A stretch of DNA of 10,468 bases. Source: Larix sibirica. Lineage: Eukaryota; Streptophyta; Pinopsida; Pinales; Pinaceae. Location: NCBI GenBank assembly GCA_004151065.3, contig NWUY0303914104.1:1719-12186 (forward strand). Direction: 5' to 3'. A model generated the notes under the pieces. The model did not search any database. It saw only the letters and a program-made list of their open reading frames with translations, and was not told where the DNA came from. The translations under genes and the position numbers were made by a program. This document shows positions 1-6,875 of this stretch, piece after piece (positions within the stretch are counted from its first letter, which is position 1; every line of letters begins with the position of its first letter).

Positions 1-1095
1 CGTTTTACGAATGTGTAAATGAATGTTGAAATGCATGGAATTGATTGGCATGGCTTGGGTGTGTTTATGCTTAAATATATATCTCGCCTGTAATTATTTA
101 ATGATGAACGCATGAGATCATTTGGGCCACAATACAAGTTTATATTCCTCTGTTAAATTAAAGAAAAAAACGAAATTGGATATGAATGAGTAAATTCAGA
201 CACAAAATTTGAATACCCCATGGTCTCTATGGTCGAATGAGGCTGCCGGGTATGTTACATATGTTCTGTGTAGACAACTGTTACCCAGATTATATTGCAT
301 GGTCGTCTTTTTGGAATGTGGGCATGTATGTTGAGAATTGGCTTGTATTTCGAGTTTTCAGATATGAAGGTAGTCTTCTGTTGTTGTGCACCATGGGACC
401 AAGAAGATCTTTTTGGTGGTTGGACCTGCCGACGAGAAATAGGACTAGAACTCAAACCCCAAAAGATGGGACAAGAGAACATAAGGAGGTAATGGGTGAG
501 GAAAGACCTGATAGGTCATCAAGGAAAGAACTGAAGACGCAATTGTGTACTAAGAGAATTGAGCAGATAGGAGACAATGATCTCTCTAGAGAAAATATCC
601 TCCCTGGAGAGCTGGACAGAAGTGGGCAAGGAAAGTGGGAAATACAAAAATTCTAGTCAGGGGTAATACAAGATTGGAAGAGATTGAAGAAACTTATCAG
701 ATCAGAGAAAGACGAGGAAAAGCAGAAATATATACATCTTGACTGCAAGCTGCGGCTATAAGCTTTGAAGTGAAGCAGATGTTAGCAGGGTTTGGGGTGT
801 CGATGTTTTGACAAATGTAGCATTTCATAACAAGTAGCTTAAAGTGATTAACCATCTAGTCTACCAGAGATTCTATCAGGAATCTGATGCAAATGTCGAG
901 GTTGGCAAGGTTTGAGCAAGGCTCATGGGAAGGATAAGAACCTTGGAAGACCATTTTCAGACCATTGTGCAATCTATATAAACAAAGATCAGCATGTTGA
1001 GATGGAGCCCTTGAAGAATACTGTGAAGTGCACTCTATTGGGGATCTGGTCATATCTAACAAGATTGAATCTTAATGACCCAAAAGCCTTCAGTG
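1..1095. other. unassigned AT-rich region
   Basis: I recognise no gene here. An open frame at 237-656 on the plus strand has no recognisable domain. It is purine-rich towards its end and is best treated as chance or as an unidentified remnant. Another at 912-1181 runs into the first tandem repeat unit, so it is not a gene. The only stretch that reads like decayed protein is 769-978, listed separately. I saw no tRNA-like boxes and no long terminal repeat pair. Confidence 0.5.
769..978 (+). pseudogene. possible decayed coding frame of unknown origin
   Basis: One plus-strand frame reads like ordinary protein for about 70 codons, with stops at 835 (TAG), 913 (TGA) and 976 (TAA). Visible blocks include VWGVDVLTNVAFHNK before the first stop, INHLVYQRFYQESDANVEVG in the middle, and ARLMGRIRTLEDHFQ after the second. 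The last block has the charge pattern of a helix or coiled coil. The first two stops could each arise by a single transition from a sense codon (CAG to TAG, TGG or CGA to TGA). I do not recognise the family; a retroelement gag-like protein or a host gene remnant are both possible. Composition alone is weak evidence, so this is tentative. Confidence 0.22.
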
Positions 1096-1467
1096 GTGAT
1101 ATTAAAACATTCTTTAAAAGAACCATTGTTAAAGTTTATCTTGGTAAATTTTATAAAATCAGCATAGAATCAGGCTTATAAGTTATGATTGCTCCATCAT
1201 TGGCCGCCATAGAAAATCAATTTCTAGATATGCATCATAAACATATGAAATCCCAAAGAAATTAGAAAAAATCATCATTAATAAACTGAGAACAAAATAG
1301 GCAGATACCAGTTACATGTGAAAATATTGATTATAATCTGTCATTCAAACAGGACACATCTAAATAAAGGGAAAGCTATTGGATAATGGGTGCCATCCAT
1401 TTGATTCCTACTAAGAAATTAATTCCTAAAGAGTATGTAGGCATGTAGCTTTGATAGCCCGCTAATC
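1096..1467. repeat. tandem unit, copy 1
   Basis: This copy starts at GTGATATTAAAACATTCTTT, which matches GTGATATTGAAACATCTTTG at 1468, and ends with GATAGCCCGCTAAT. It is the longest copy (about 372 bp) and carries extra bases between the GTGATATT and TTTATCTTGG anchors. Confidence 0.85.
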
Positions 1468-1826
1468 GTGATATTGAAACATCTTTGCAGTTTATCTTGG
1501 TAAGTTTTATATATTATAAAGGCAACATAGAACAAGACTTATAAATGCTCAGTCATTGCTTGCCAAAAGATATCAGTGTCTAGAGATGCATCAGAAATGT
1601 GTGGAATCCCTAAGAAATTAGAAACAAGCATCACCGATAAACCGAGAACAAAATGGCAGATCCCAGTTCCATGTGAAAATATTGATTATAATCTGTCATT
1701 CGGACAGGACACATAGATAAAGGTAAAGCTATTGGATAACAGGTGGCATCCATTAAACCATTTGGTTCCTACCTGGTACCAAGTGATAAATTCCTTGAGA
1801 GAATTTAGCTTTGATAGCCTGCTAAT
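1468..1826. repeat. tandem unit, copy 2
   Basis: This copy of about 359 bp shares with copy 1 the exact 32-bp block 1670-1701 and the TTGGATAA-GGTGGCATCCAT region. It has a local insertion around 1757-1780 (an extra CCATTTGGTT-like stretch). It closes with GATAGCCTGCTAAT. Confidence 0.85.
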
Positions 1827-2178
1827 TTTATCTTTGTAAATTTTATTTAATATAAAGGCAACAAGAACCAGATTTGTGAATGCTGAGTCATAGCTTTCCA
1901 AAGAAAGGTAGTTTCTAGATATGCATCAGAAACATGGAATCCCTAAGAAATTAAAACAAGCATCAATGATAAACCGAGAATGAAATCAGCGGATCGCACT
2001 TCCATGTGAAAATATTTGAGTATAATCTGCCATCTACACAAGACACATCTAAATAAAGGGAAAGCTCTATTGGATAATGGCTGTCATCCATTTGATTCCT
2101 GAGAAGTGACAAATCCCTCGAGAGGATGCAGGTGTGTAGCTTTGATAGCCTGCTAAGTAGCTTTGATAGCCTGCTAAT
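1827..2178. repeat. tandem unit, copy 3
   Basis: This copy lacks the GTGATATT leader and starts directly at TTTATCTTTGTAAATTTTAT. It keeps CATGTGAAAATATT (from 2003), CTAAATAAAGGGAAAGCT and TTGGATAATGG, and ends with a duplicated closing motif. It is the most diverged copy by eye. Confidence 0.85.
2136..2177. repeat. exact 21-bp tandem duplication
   Basis: The sequence GTAGCTTTGATAGCCTGCTA plus a final A occurs at 2136-2156 and again, identical, at 2157-2177. It is the closing motif shared by all three large units, so the third unit ends with it twice. Confidence 0.95.
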
Positions 2179-2411
2179 AGGAATTCCAAGCATGAAGCAA
2201 AGAAGGAAGCCATTTATTCCTTTTAAGCCTCAAATATAAAATCTTATACATGTTATATCTCTCATATTGTAAACTTTGTCTCTTGTTCCTATTCATAGCC
2301 TTTCTGAAAACATTGTTCCAAATTTCACATGAAACATTATTTGCATTTTACTAACTGTCTAGATATGAATAAAAATAATCTGCAGTATATATTCACATGG
2401 TGTATACTCAC
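2179..2411. other. AT-rich spacer, probable intron
   Basis: No gene is seen here. On the minus strand this follows the putative splice donor of the exon at 2412-2627, so it would be the start of an intron that also contains the tandem array. A second possible acceptor-like run (minus-strand TATTTTTATTCATATCTAG, near 2360) is noted but no exon can be assigned after it. Confidence 0.4.
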
Positions 2412-2627
2412 TATCAGAAGCCATAGCAAATGTAGCATGAGAAGCTTTGACATTGGATGAAAGCCAAACTTTGCTTCTTCCCAGGTTGGAAAGTGTTCCG
2501 CACTTGTTTCTAAATGAATGCACACTGTCCATCCTTGGAAAGGATCTGTAAGAGAAGCCATAATGCAGATGCCTCACAACCCCTTTCCCAAGCAGACCCT
2601 GAGCTCGTGTAGCTGTTCCCAGTGAAC
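2412..2627 (-). CDS. candidate internal exon, presequence-like protein segment
   Basis: On the minus strand a polypyrimidine tract ending in GCTTTTTCAG is followed by an open frame of about 71 codons, which then meets the consensus donor GTGAGT at 2411-2406. The first two bases complete a split codon. The peptide includes SLGTATRAQGLLGKGVVRHL, then HYGFSYRSFPRMDSVHSF, and ends SHATFAMASD. It is rich in Arg, Ser, Gly and hydroxylated residues, and acidic residues are nearly absent until the end, as in chloroplast or mitochondrial targeting sequences. There are no stops, unlike the retroelement remains nearby, and no in-frame ATG near the acceptor, so an upstream exon beyond 2640 is expected. 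I cannot name the protein. GTATAC at 2407-2402 is an alternative donor that would add four bases (exon end 2408). A pseudogene exon cannot be excluded. Confidence 0.45.
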
Positions 2628-2660
2628 CTGAAAAAGCATAAAATGGAAAGAAAAATTAAT
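2628..2660 (-). other. putative 3' splice site and polypyrimidine tract
   Basis: The minus strand reads TAATTTTTCTTTCCATTT and then ATGCTTTTTCAG before the exon. This is a strong plant acceptor: a T-rich tract, an upstream TAAT that could serve as branch region, and a CAG end. An in-frame stop (TAA at 2658-2656) lies within it, so translation cannot simply continue upstream. Confidence 0.45.
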
Positions 2661-3387
2661 ATCCCAACCAAGAAGTGGTAAGCATTAGAAGTCAAATTTG
2701 CTAAAATGTATAACATCATGTACTACTACATGTCACCTGAAGCATTAAATATATTGTGGAAAGAGAGGTACAGAAACTATCTGAAGCAACACAAGTATAT
2801 TAAGGGCAGTTAGAAATTCTAATGAAACAACCAAACTCGTAAGCTTAAGACCTTTATTATGACTGAAGAAGCATCTTGAAAACAGGACAAATGTCATCTT
2901 CTTCTCATTGGGGGTTGTCAACAGAGCATTTCAGGCTTCAAAACATATCTAACATTTAATGTCTTAAAACATAGCAAATAAACATTCAAGCTTATGAAGA
3001 GTAAATTTTATAGAGAGTGCAGAAATAGAAAATAAACATTAAGCTTATGAAATTGAGATTTCCATATAAGTTCTTTCATAAAAATCTGTTAAATTAGAAT
3101 ATCAGGCACAAGATGTTGCAAAACCAACAAGATTAAAGTCGACAAAGGATGAGCATATAAACAATGCATTTTGAAGCTTAAACTTTGTCATAGAAAACTA
3201 ATTCATTGTTTTTTGGGAACTAGAAATTAAATTTGGATTTCCAAAAGATTTACGAAACACAAAAAAGTGGAAGCAACTCTTCTTTTCTCAAATGGACTAA
3301 ACGAAGTGTTTTATGACTATGAATGGGATCTAACTAGAGCAAGTAATCAACAAATTAGAGTAGTATAAATCGAAGTATGTTGTATCA
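2661..3387. other. AT-rich region without recognisable gene
   Basis: All frames are short and interrupted. The minus-strand frame at 2510-2719 overlaps the exon's acceptor and is a shadow. If the exon is real, this is probably its upstream intron or 5' flank. The one internal structure I see is a short spaced direct repeat at 2976-3051. Confidence 0.4.
2976..3051. repeat. short spaced direct repeat
   Basis: AAATAAACATTCAAGCTTATGAA without interruption at 2976-2998 recurs at 3030-3051, lacking one base in the middle (CATTAAGC instead of CATTCAAGC). The copies are 54 bp apart. This suggests a small local duplication. Confidence 0.75.
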
Positions 3388-3402
3388 GATAAGATAAGAT
3401 AA
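3388..3402. repeat. (GATAA)3 microsatellite
   Basis: Three exact copies of GATAA; on the minus strand this reads TTATC three times. It lies about 445 bp downstream of the last recognised coding-like part of the minus-strand LINE A, so it could be that element's 3' microsatellite tail, but I cannot show that the element extends this far. Confidence 0.6.
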
Positions 3403-3846
3403 GCTCATAACAGTAATGTCCTTTAGTGACCCAAACAGGCCAATGAGACTAAAGAGTAAAAGCAGACACAATAGTGATGTGAAGTGCCAATGCAACTCCT
3501 AAGTAATAAAAGAAATACAAGTGATAATCAAAATAAAAAAAGTGGGTAGAAAGGGATAGACACTAACAAAATGTCAAAAACTAATAATGAGCACATCCTT
3601 ATGCAAAAGGATAAAAGAGAGCCACACCAAAGGTAGATGTACAGAGTCAAAGATGGGGGAGTAGCAATCAAGTGAAAGTGCCATTGCAAACTCTGATAAT
3701 GTCTTTTGGGGAAATGTCAAGGGTTGAGAGGACCTGGCTAGATAATCTTGGGGGAAGCCCATGTGCAATCAGCAGAAGCTTTCCTAGAACCTAACATCAA
3801 AGGTTAAGAAAAATATAGTAATGGGCACTCGAGTACTTGATCTAGT
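3403..3846. other. unassigned, possibly 3' untranslated tail of LINE A
   Basis: No protein motif is recognised on either strand. Read on the minus strand, it directly follows the last open C-terminal frame of LINE A (stop near 3847), so a 3' untranslated region is a reasonable guess. No poly(A) tract is present on the minus strand. Confidence 0.3.
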
Positions 3847-4216
3847 CTAGAAGGCTTTCTCACATTGAGGCCAACTGGAGAAGTAAATCTTTGTGGCGTG
3901 CAGGAAGGTCATATTTTGCAACACAGCAAGCAGGTGTGCTTGTTTCACCAGCCCACCATCCTTTTTATCCCTAGATAGGGTATCTACAAAGGGCTTAAGG
4001 CCTCCTATCATCGAGACAGGTTGGAAGAAAGAAGTGATCAACATGGTGGAGTTAGGCTTGGATATATCCCTTAAAATCTGTAGTCTATGAGTAATCGCCT
4101 CTCGGATAAAGTGAGCTAAACATCTATGATCTAGATAAGGAAAAAAGGTGACAAGGAACCCCTCCTAAATCTCAGTATAAACAATGATATCTCCCTTGGA
4201 TCTCATAATATATGGG

Positions 4217-4274
4217 ACACTCGAAGATGAAGTACTCCTCTATTTTGATCTCTTTATAAATGACACAAATGGCA
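4217..4274 (-). other. decayed zinc knuckle of LINE A
   Basis: The two N-terminal cysteines survive as C-H-L-C (4274-4263) and the final cysteine as FIFEC (TGT at 4219-4217). Between them are an in-frame stop and a frameshift, and the usual His before the F-I-F-E-C block is absent (EEY runs directly into FIFEC), which fits loss of one codon. The metal site would not form. Confidence 0.55.
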
Positions 4275-4862
4275 TATCCTATCCTTCTACGCAATGTAGT
4301 GATCAAATTCAACATGTAATTGGTGAGAACATACCCTCAATTGGAGTAGCAAGATCATGACGCCATGTGACCAATGATGTTGAATGTAGTCAAGATGGGC
4401 AATAAGGCCATCCATAAATTTTAGAAAGGACCATTTTACGGCCAAGGGGCTATAGGGAACATTCAAGTCACCTAAATAAAATGTCAATATATGTCTTCCC
4501 GAGCACCTTACAAATCTCCCCTTTTGAAGAGAAAAGATGGGTCAAGGTGTCCAAAGAAAATCTCAAGGGGGGAGGTGCTCGAAAGAAATGATGATGGACT
4601 GAAGGAGCAAAGAAGCCTTTGAGAACCAACACTATCATCACCCTAGTAGGTTCATGGGAGCAATCTCCTCTAAGAACAGAAGGGCTAACTAAGGATATCT
4701 CTCAAATCCTACTACCAAGTCCCCTAGAATGTGGGTCCTATGAAGAAAGGAGACACTTCAATATGCTCTCAAGATCTAAGGGGTTGGTGCCAAACTCTAT
4801 TGGATAATGGCCTAAGGAACAGTCCTTTTACAACAAATCATATGTTGCTTACTTGGACTCTC

Positions 4863-4881
4863 TTGGATCACGAGTCACAAG
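4863..4881 (+). repeat. candidate target-site duplication, left copy
   Basis: TTGGATCACGAGTCACAAG, compared with TTGTTCCCAATCCACAAG at 6436-6453, matches at about 12 of 18-19 positions with one gap. Read on the minus strand, both copies fall at the same point of LINE A's thumb (after the WGP...L block, before RVQ), which is what a duplication at the insertion point predicts. Confidence 0.45.
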
Positions 4882-4884
4882 TAA

Positions 4885-5465
4885 GCATAATGCTAAGGAA
4901 AGCCAACAGAAACAAACAGTATATTTCACTCAAAATACAAGAGGGAAGCACCAACACCTTCTAGGTAGCATTTTATTTCATTCCCACAAAAATCAGAGTT
5001 ATATAGGAATAAGGACTAAATAATGAGTCGTCATACTACCACTTGCTAAGCGACTTAGTAGACTTTAAAGAGAAGGGAGAGATAATGCTAGTAGGGAACT
5101 TGAATGGAAGAATAAGGAACCTTCAAATGGCAATTTTCATAGAGAGTACTCACCCCTTATGACTAACTATAAATGAGGGGGTCTAGAAATGGGACTTTGT
5201 AGATGGAAGCAAAGAAGTCACACATTTTGGTGAGGATATTGTATACTTATGTGATTACAGATGCACATAACATCTTTATATGTAATGGACCAATGGCCTT
5301 GAACAGTGGAAAGGGTCAAGTGAACCCATGTCCCACACACATAACGGCCAAACTTCCAAAGTATAGTTGAGTACATAATGAGTTCAACAAATAGGATCAA
5401 GAAGATAGCAGCATTCATGATTCACAAATGCCATGAATAGATGTCATTGGAGCATAATTTTAGGG
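4885..5465 (+). pseudogene. LINE B endonuclease (APE-type) remnant
   Basis: Plus-strand blocks resemble the apurinic-endonuclease-like domain that nicks target DNA for LINE integration. They read RKANRNKQYISLKIQEGS (from about 4892), a decayed FYFIP, HLLSDLVDFKEKGEIMLVGN then LNGRI (5041-5114), HNIFICNGPM (5266-5295), SHTHNGQTSK, and YIMSSTNRIKKIAAFM followed by LEHNFRVF (to about 5470). The GDFNAR-type motif has become GNLNGR and the terminal S-D-H has become L-E-H with the His kept. Several frameshifts separate the blocks. The N-terminal part of the domain is missing. The last block could partly belong to the RT thumb instead, as discussed in the findings. Confidence 0.7.
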
Positions 5466-5486
5466 TTTTCATTACATCGACATTAG

Positions 5487-6151
5487 TGTGAGATATGGGG
5501 ACCAAGCATATCAAGAAACAAATGGAAACAATTGGAGCAAGTGCAAAAGCACCTAATAACAAGTTCTCTCAAAGTATTAAAAAAAAAACACCCCTTATGA
5601 GATACTCTTGGCTAAAACATGATTATACCCAATAGAATTGGAAGCATTGGGAATAGACAAAAAATGGCCACTATGTACAATGACAAGATCCCAATTAAAA
5701 TCGGCCAAGAAGCTCTGAAAAGAAGGAAGAACACATTGAACCTACAATGCAAAAAATGGTTCAAAGATTGGGATATAGAAGAAGGAAGTTGCCCAGCTAA
5801 TAGGAAGAAGTTTAAAAGTCACGTACAAGAATGAGATAGAAAGGAAAATTGGAGAAAACGTCTTCAACAAAAACAATGACAAACAGTTGAAAAAAAAAAG
5901 TGCAAAACTAGATGAAGCTTAACATTGCATGGCGCGAAAAGTAACTAATAGCACAACTAAGAACCAACTCCCAGAGTTTGAGATGGGAATAACCCAAAGC
6001 ACAAAGGGAAGAGAGGTTATGTCAGGTATGTGAAAATAAGGAGGTGGAAACCAAGCAACATCTTCTCCTACATTGTGAAGTACACTCACAAATCAAGGAG
6101 TGGTTGAACTACATTTCGAAGACTAGTAAGCAACATTTCAAGAGGATTTAA
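5487..6151 (+). pseudogene. LINE B RT thumb and C-terminal zinc-knuckle region
   Basis: The frame starting at 5493 reads IWGPSISRNKWKQLEQVQKH, the typical RT thumb block of plant LINEs. After a ten-A run (5579-5588) another frame gives NTPYEILLAKT, a stop at 5620, and LYPIELEAL. The open frame 5619-5834 then holds the C-terminal block QCKKWFKDWDIEEGSCPAN (5745-5801) and KKFKSHVQE. A third frame (5912-6151) gives IAWREK, stop, LIAQLRTNSQSLRWE, stop at 5990, and then EERLCQVCENKEVETKQHLL to a stop at 6149. Frames change at least twice and four stops interrupt. This region follows the endonuclease part with no polymerase palm between. Confidence 0.78.
6020..6076 (+). other. intact CCHC zinc-knuckle motif of LINE B
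   Basis: Codons at 6020, 6029, 6059 and 6074 encode Cys, Cys, His and Cys in the spacing C-x2-C-x9-H-x4-C. This is the C-terminal knuckle found in many plant LINE proteins, thought to bind nucleic acid. It is the best preserved part of LINE B and is uninterrupted from 5993 to 6148. Confidence 0.75.
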
Positions 6152-6420
6152 TGGGAGATATGTGAAGGCTTATTAATTAAATGATAATTGAAAGAAATGG
6201 ATTCTTGAGAACAGAGATAACGGGACATCTAGCTTTCAACACTTAACTTAGGAGATCTAACCCAGATGAGTAAATCATGAGCATGATTCGGTTCTCACCA
6301 TTATGAGCCACTATCTTCTTCTATTGTAATGTTTTGCTTTAAGTTCCTTGAAAATGTCACATGGAATGTAAACTTTTTGTCCCATAAGGCCACTTCGCAT
6401 CATGGACCATTTGATAAAGC
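6152..6420 (+). other. LINE B 3' untranslated region
   Basis: No reading frame is conserved here. It lies between the last LINE B stop and the (TATC)n tail. The plus-strand open frame at 6329-6544 crosses the proposed element boundary into antisense LINE A and is a shadow. Confidence 0.45.
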
Positions 6421-6435
6421 TATCTATCTATCTAA
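6421..6435 (+). repeat. (TATC)3 tail of LINE B
   Basis: TATC three times, then TAA, directly before the right candidate target-site copy. Several LINE clades end in short tandem repeats instead of poly(A), which fits its position here. Chance microsatellite growth is the alternative. Confidence 0.5.
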
Positions 6436-6453
6436 TTGTTCCCAATCCACAAG
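6436..6453 (+). repeat. candidate target-site duplication, right copy
   Basis: Partner of 4863-4881. It directly follows the (TATC)n tract. On the minus strand it encodes LVDWEQ of LINE A, and the host frame continues into this copy from WGPGL without a break. Confidence 0.45.
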
Positions 6454-6863
6454 TAGCAAACCGGGTCCCCAAACCTCAAAACCATCAAGCACAATGGCTT
6501 TGATAATCATGTCAAATAGATGCATCTTCAAGGGTATACCTTGAAAGAGCACTAGGAGACATTAACACTCAAGAACAGAAAAGATGCACACTCCTCACTA
6601 AGTAGGGTTTGGGAATGAGGCCTTTGCCTAAATCTAGGACTCGTAAATTGGGCCCCACAAATAAGTATATGTTGTGGTGATCTATGCCTCCCAACTTTGA
6701 AGAAGAAGTGAAGATATGAAAGCGTGCTCTTGGAGATGTTAAAGATCATAACCTTAGCAAGTTAAGGTTCACTACCCATTGTCTTTGGTCACAAAAAATG
6801 CCAAGGGCATTGAGTTGCCTTGGAAGTTGGAAGACTCTCGAGGAATGATGCTAAGATAACCAC

Positions 6864-6875
6864 ATTGTCTACAAA
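6864..6875 (-). other. degenerate RT catalytic box (FVDN for Y/FADD)
   Basis: Minus-strand codons TTT GTA GAC AAT give F-V-D-N at the position of the reverse transcriptase catalytic Y/F-x-D-D motif. It is placed by LL before it and VVILASFLESL after it. The second metal-binding Asp has become Asn (GAT to AAT, one transition), which by itself would abolish polymerase activity. Confidence 0.75.

Larger units (their letters stand above)
1096..2178. repeat. tandem array of three ~330-370 bp units
   Basis: Three consecutive blocks share the same order of words: a TTTATCTTGGTAA-like start, TATAAAGGCAACA (copies 2 and 3), ATGCATCAGAAA, CCCTAAGAAATTA, AAACCGAGAA, CATGTGAAAATATT, CTAAATAAAGGGAAAGCT, TTGGATAA, and a closing AGCTTTGATAGCC-GCTAA. 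Copies 1 and 2 share an exact 32-bp stretch at 1315-1346 and 1670-1701. Anchor spacings of 355-360 bp (copies 1 to 2) and 331-351 bp (copies 2 to 3) show indels. Stops occur in every frame, so it is not protein coding. It lies just beyond the candidate exon at 2412-2627 and would sit in that gene's intron. Confidence 0.9.
3847..4881 (-). pseudogene. LINE A later thumb and C-terminal zinc-knuckle region
   Basis: Minus-strand blocks in order: RVQ near 4859, ICCKRTVP with a stop and AII (4839-4802), EFGTNPLDLESIL (4797-4759), LRFSLDTLTHLFSSKGEICK then VLGKTYIDIL (about 4565-4465), and WSFLKFMDGLIAHLDYIQ. QLRVCSHQLHVE follows near 4340, then ICHLC near 4275, IEEYFIFECPIYYEIQGRY (about 4240-4185), and CLAHFIREAITHRLQILRD (about 4130-4070). 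The frame at 4044-3847 ends this part. In related LINEs the order is thumb, C-terminal extension, then a C-x2-C...H-x4-C knuckle. The open frame at 4287-4487 belongs to this segment. Confidence 0.78.
4882..6435 (+). mobile_element. LINE B, 5'-truncated LINE inserted in LINE A
   Basis: About 1.55 kb on the plus strand between the two halves of LINE A's thumb. In order it carries: endonuclease remnant (about 4890-5465), RT thumb (from about 5490), C-terminal extension, intact CCHC knuckle (6020-6076), an untranslated tail (6152-6420), and a (TATC)n tract (6421-6435). It is flanked by a degenerate 18-19 bp direct repeat (4863-4881 and 6436-6453). It begins inside the endonuclease domain, as expected from incomplete reverse transcription. 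It also lacks the RT fingers and palm. It has no poly(A) tail. The exact ends depend on the flanking-repeat interpretation. Confidence 0.72.

Noticed and set aside
418-442. GGTTGGACCTGCCGACGAG as a gypsy-type primer-binding site
   Set aside because: Only a few bases agree with TGGCGCCGTTGCCGGGGA, and no LTR end or gag frame follows.
237-656. 139-codon open frame on the plus strand
   Set aside because: No recognisable domain, several overlapping frames of similar quality, and a composition shift halfway. Length alone is not convincing in this sequence.
912-1181. 89-codon plus-strand open frame
   Set aside because: It runs into copy 1 of the tandem repeat, whose other copies have stops in all frames; no domain is seen.
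1686-1901. Minus-strand open frames inside the tandem array (also 1963-2193)
   Set aside because: They are not conserved between copies, so they are chance frames in a noncoding repeat.
6230-6400. Continuation of LINE A's thumb on the minus strand beyond the (TATC)n tract
   Set aside because: A weak block resembling V-P-x-x-I-I can be read, but the much better matching continuation is at 4750-4881, and this stretch fits as LINE B's 3' untranslated region.
6329-6544. 71-codon plus-strand open frame
   Set aside because: It crosses the LINE B/LINE A boundary and is antisense to LINE A's thumb; a shadow frame.
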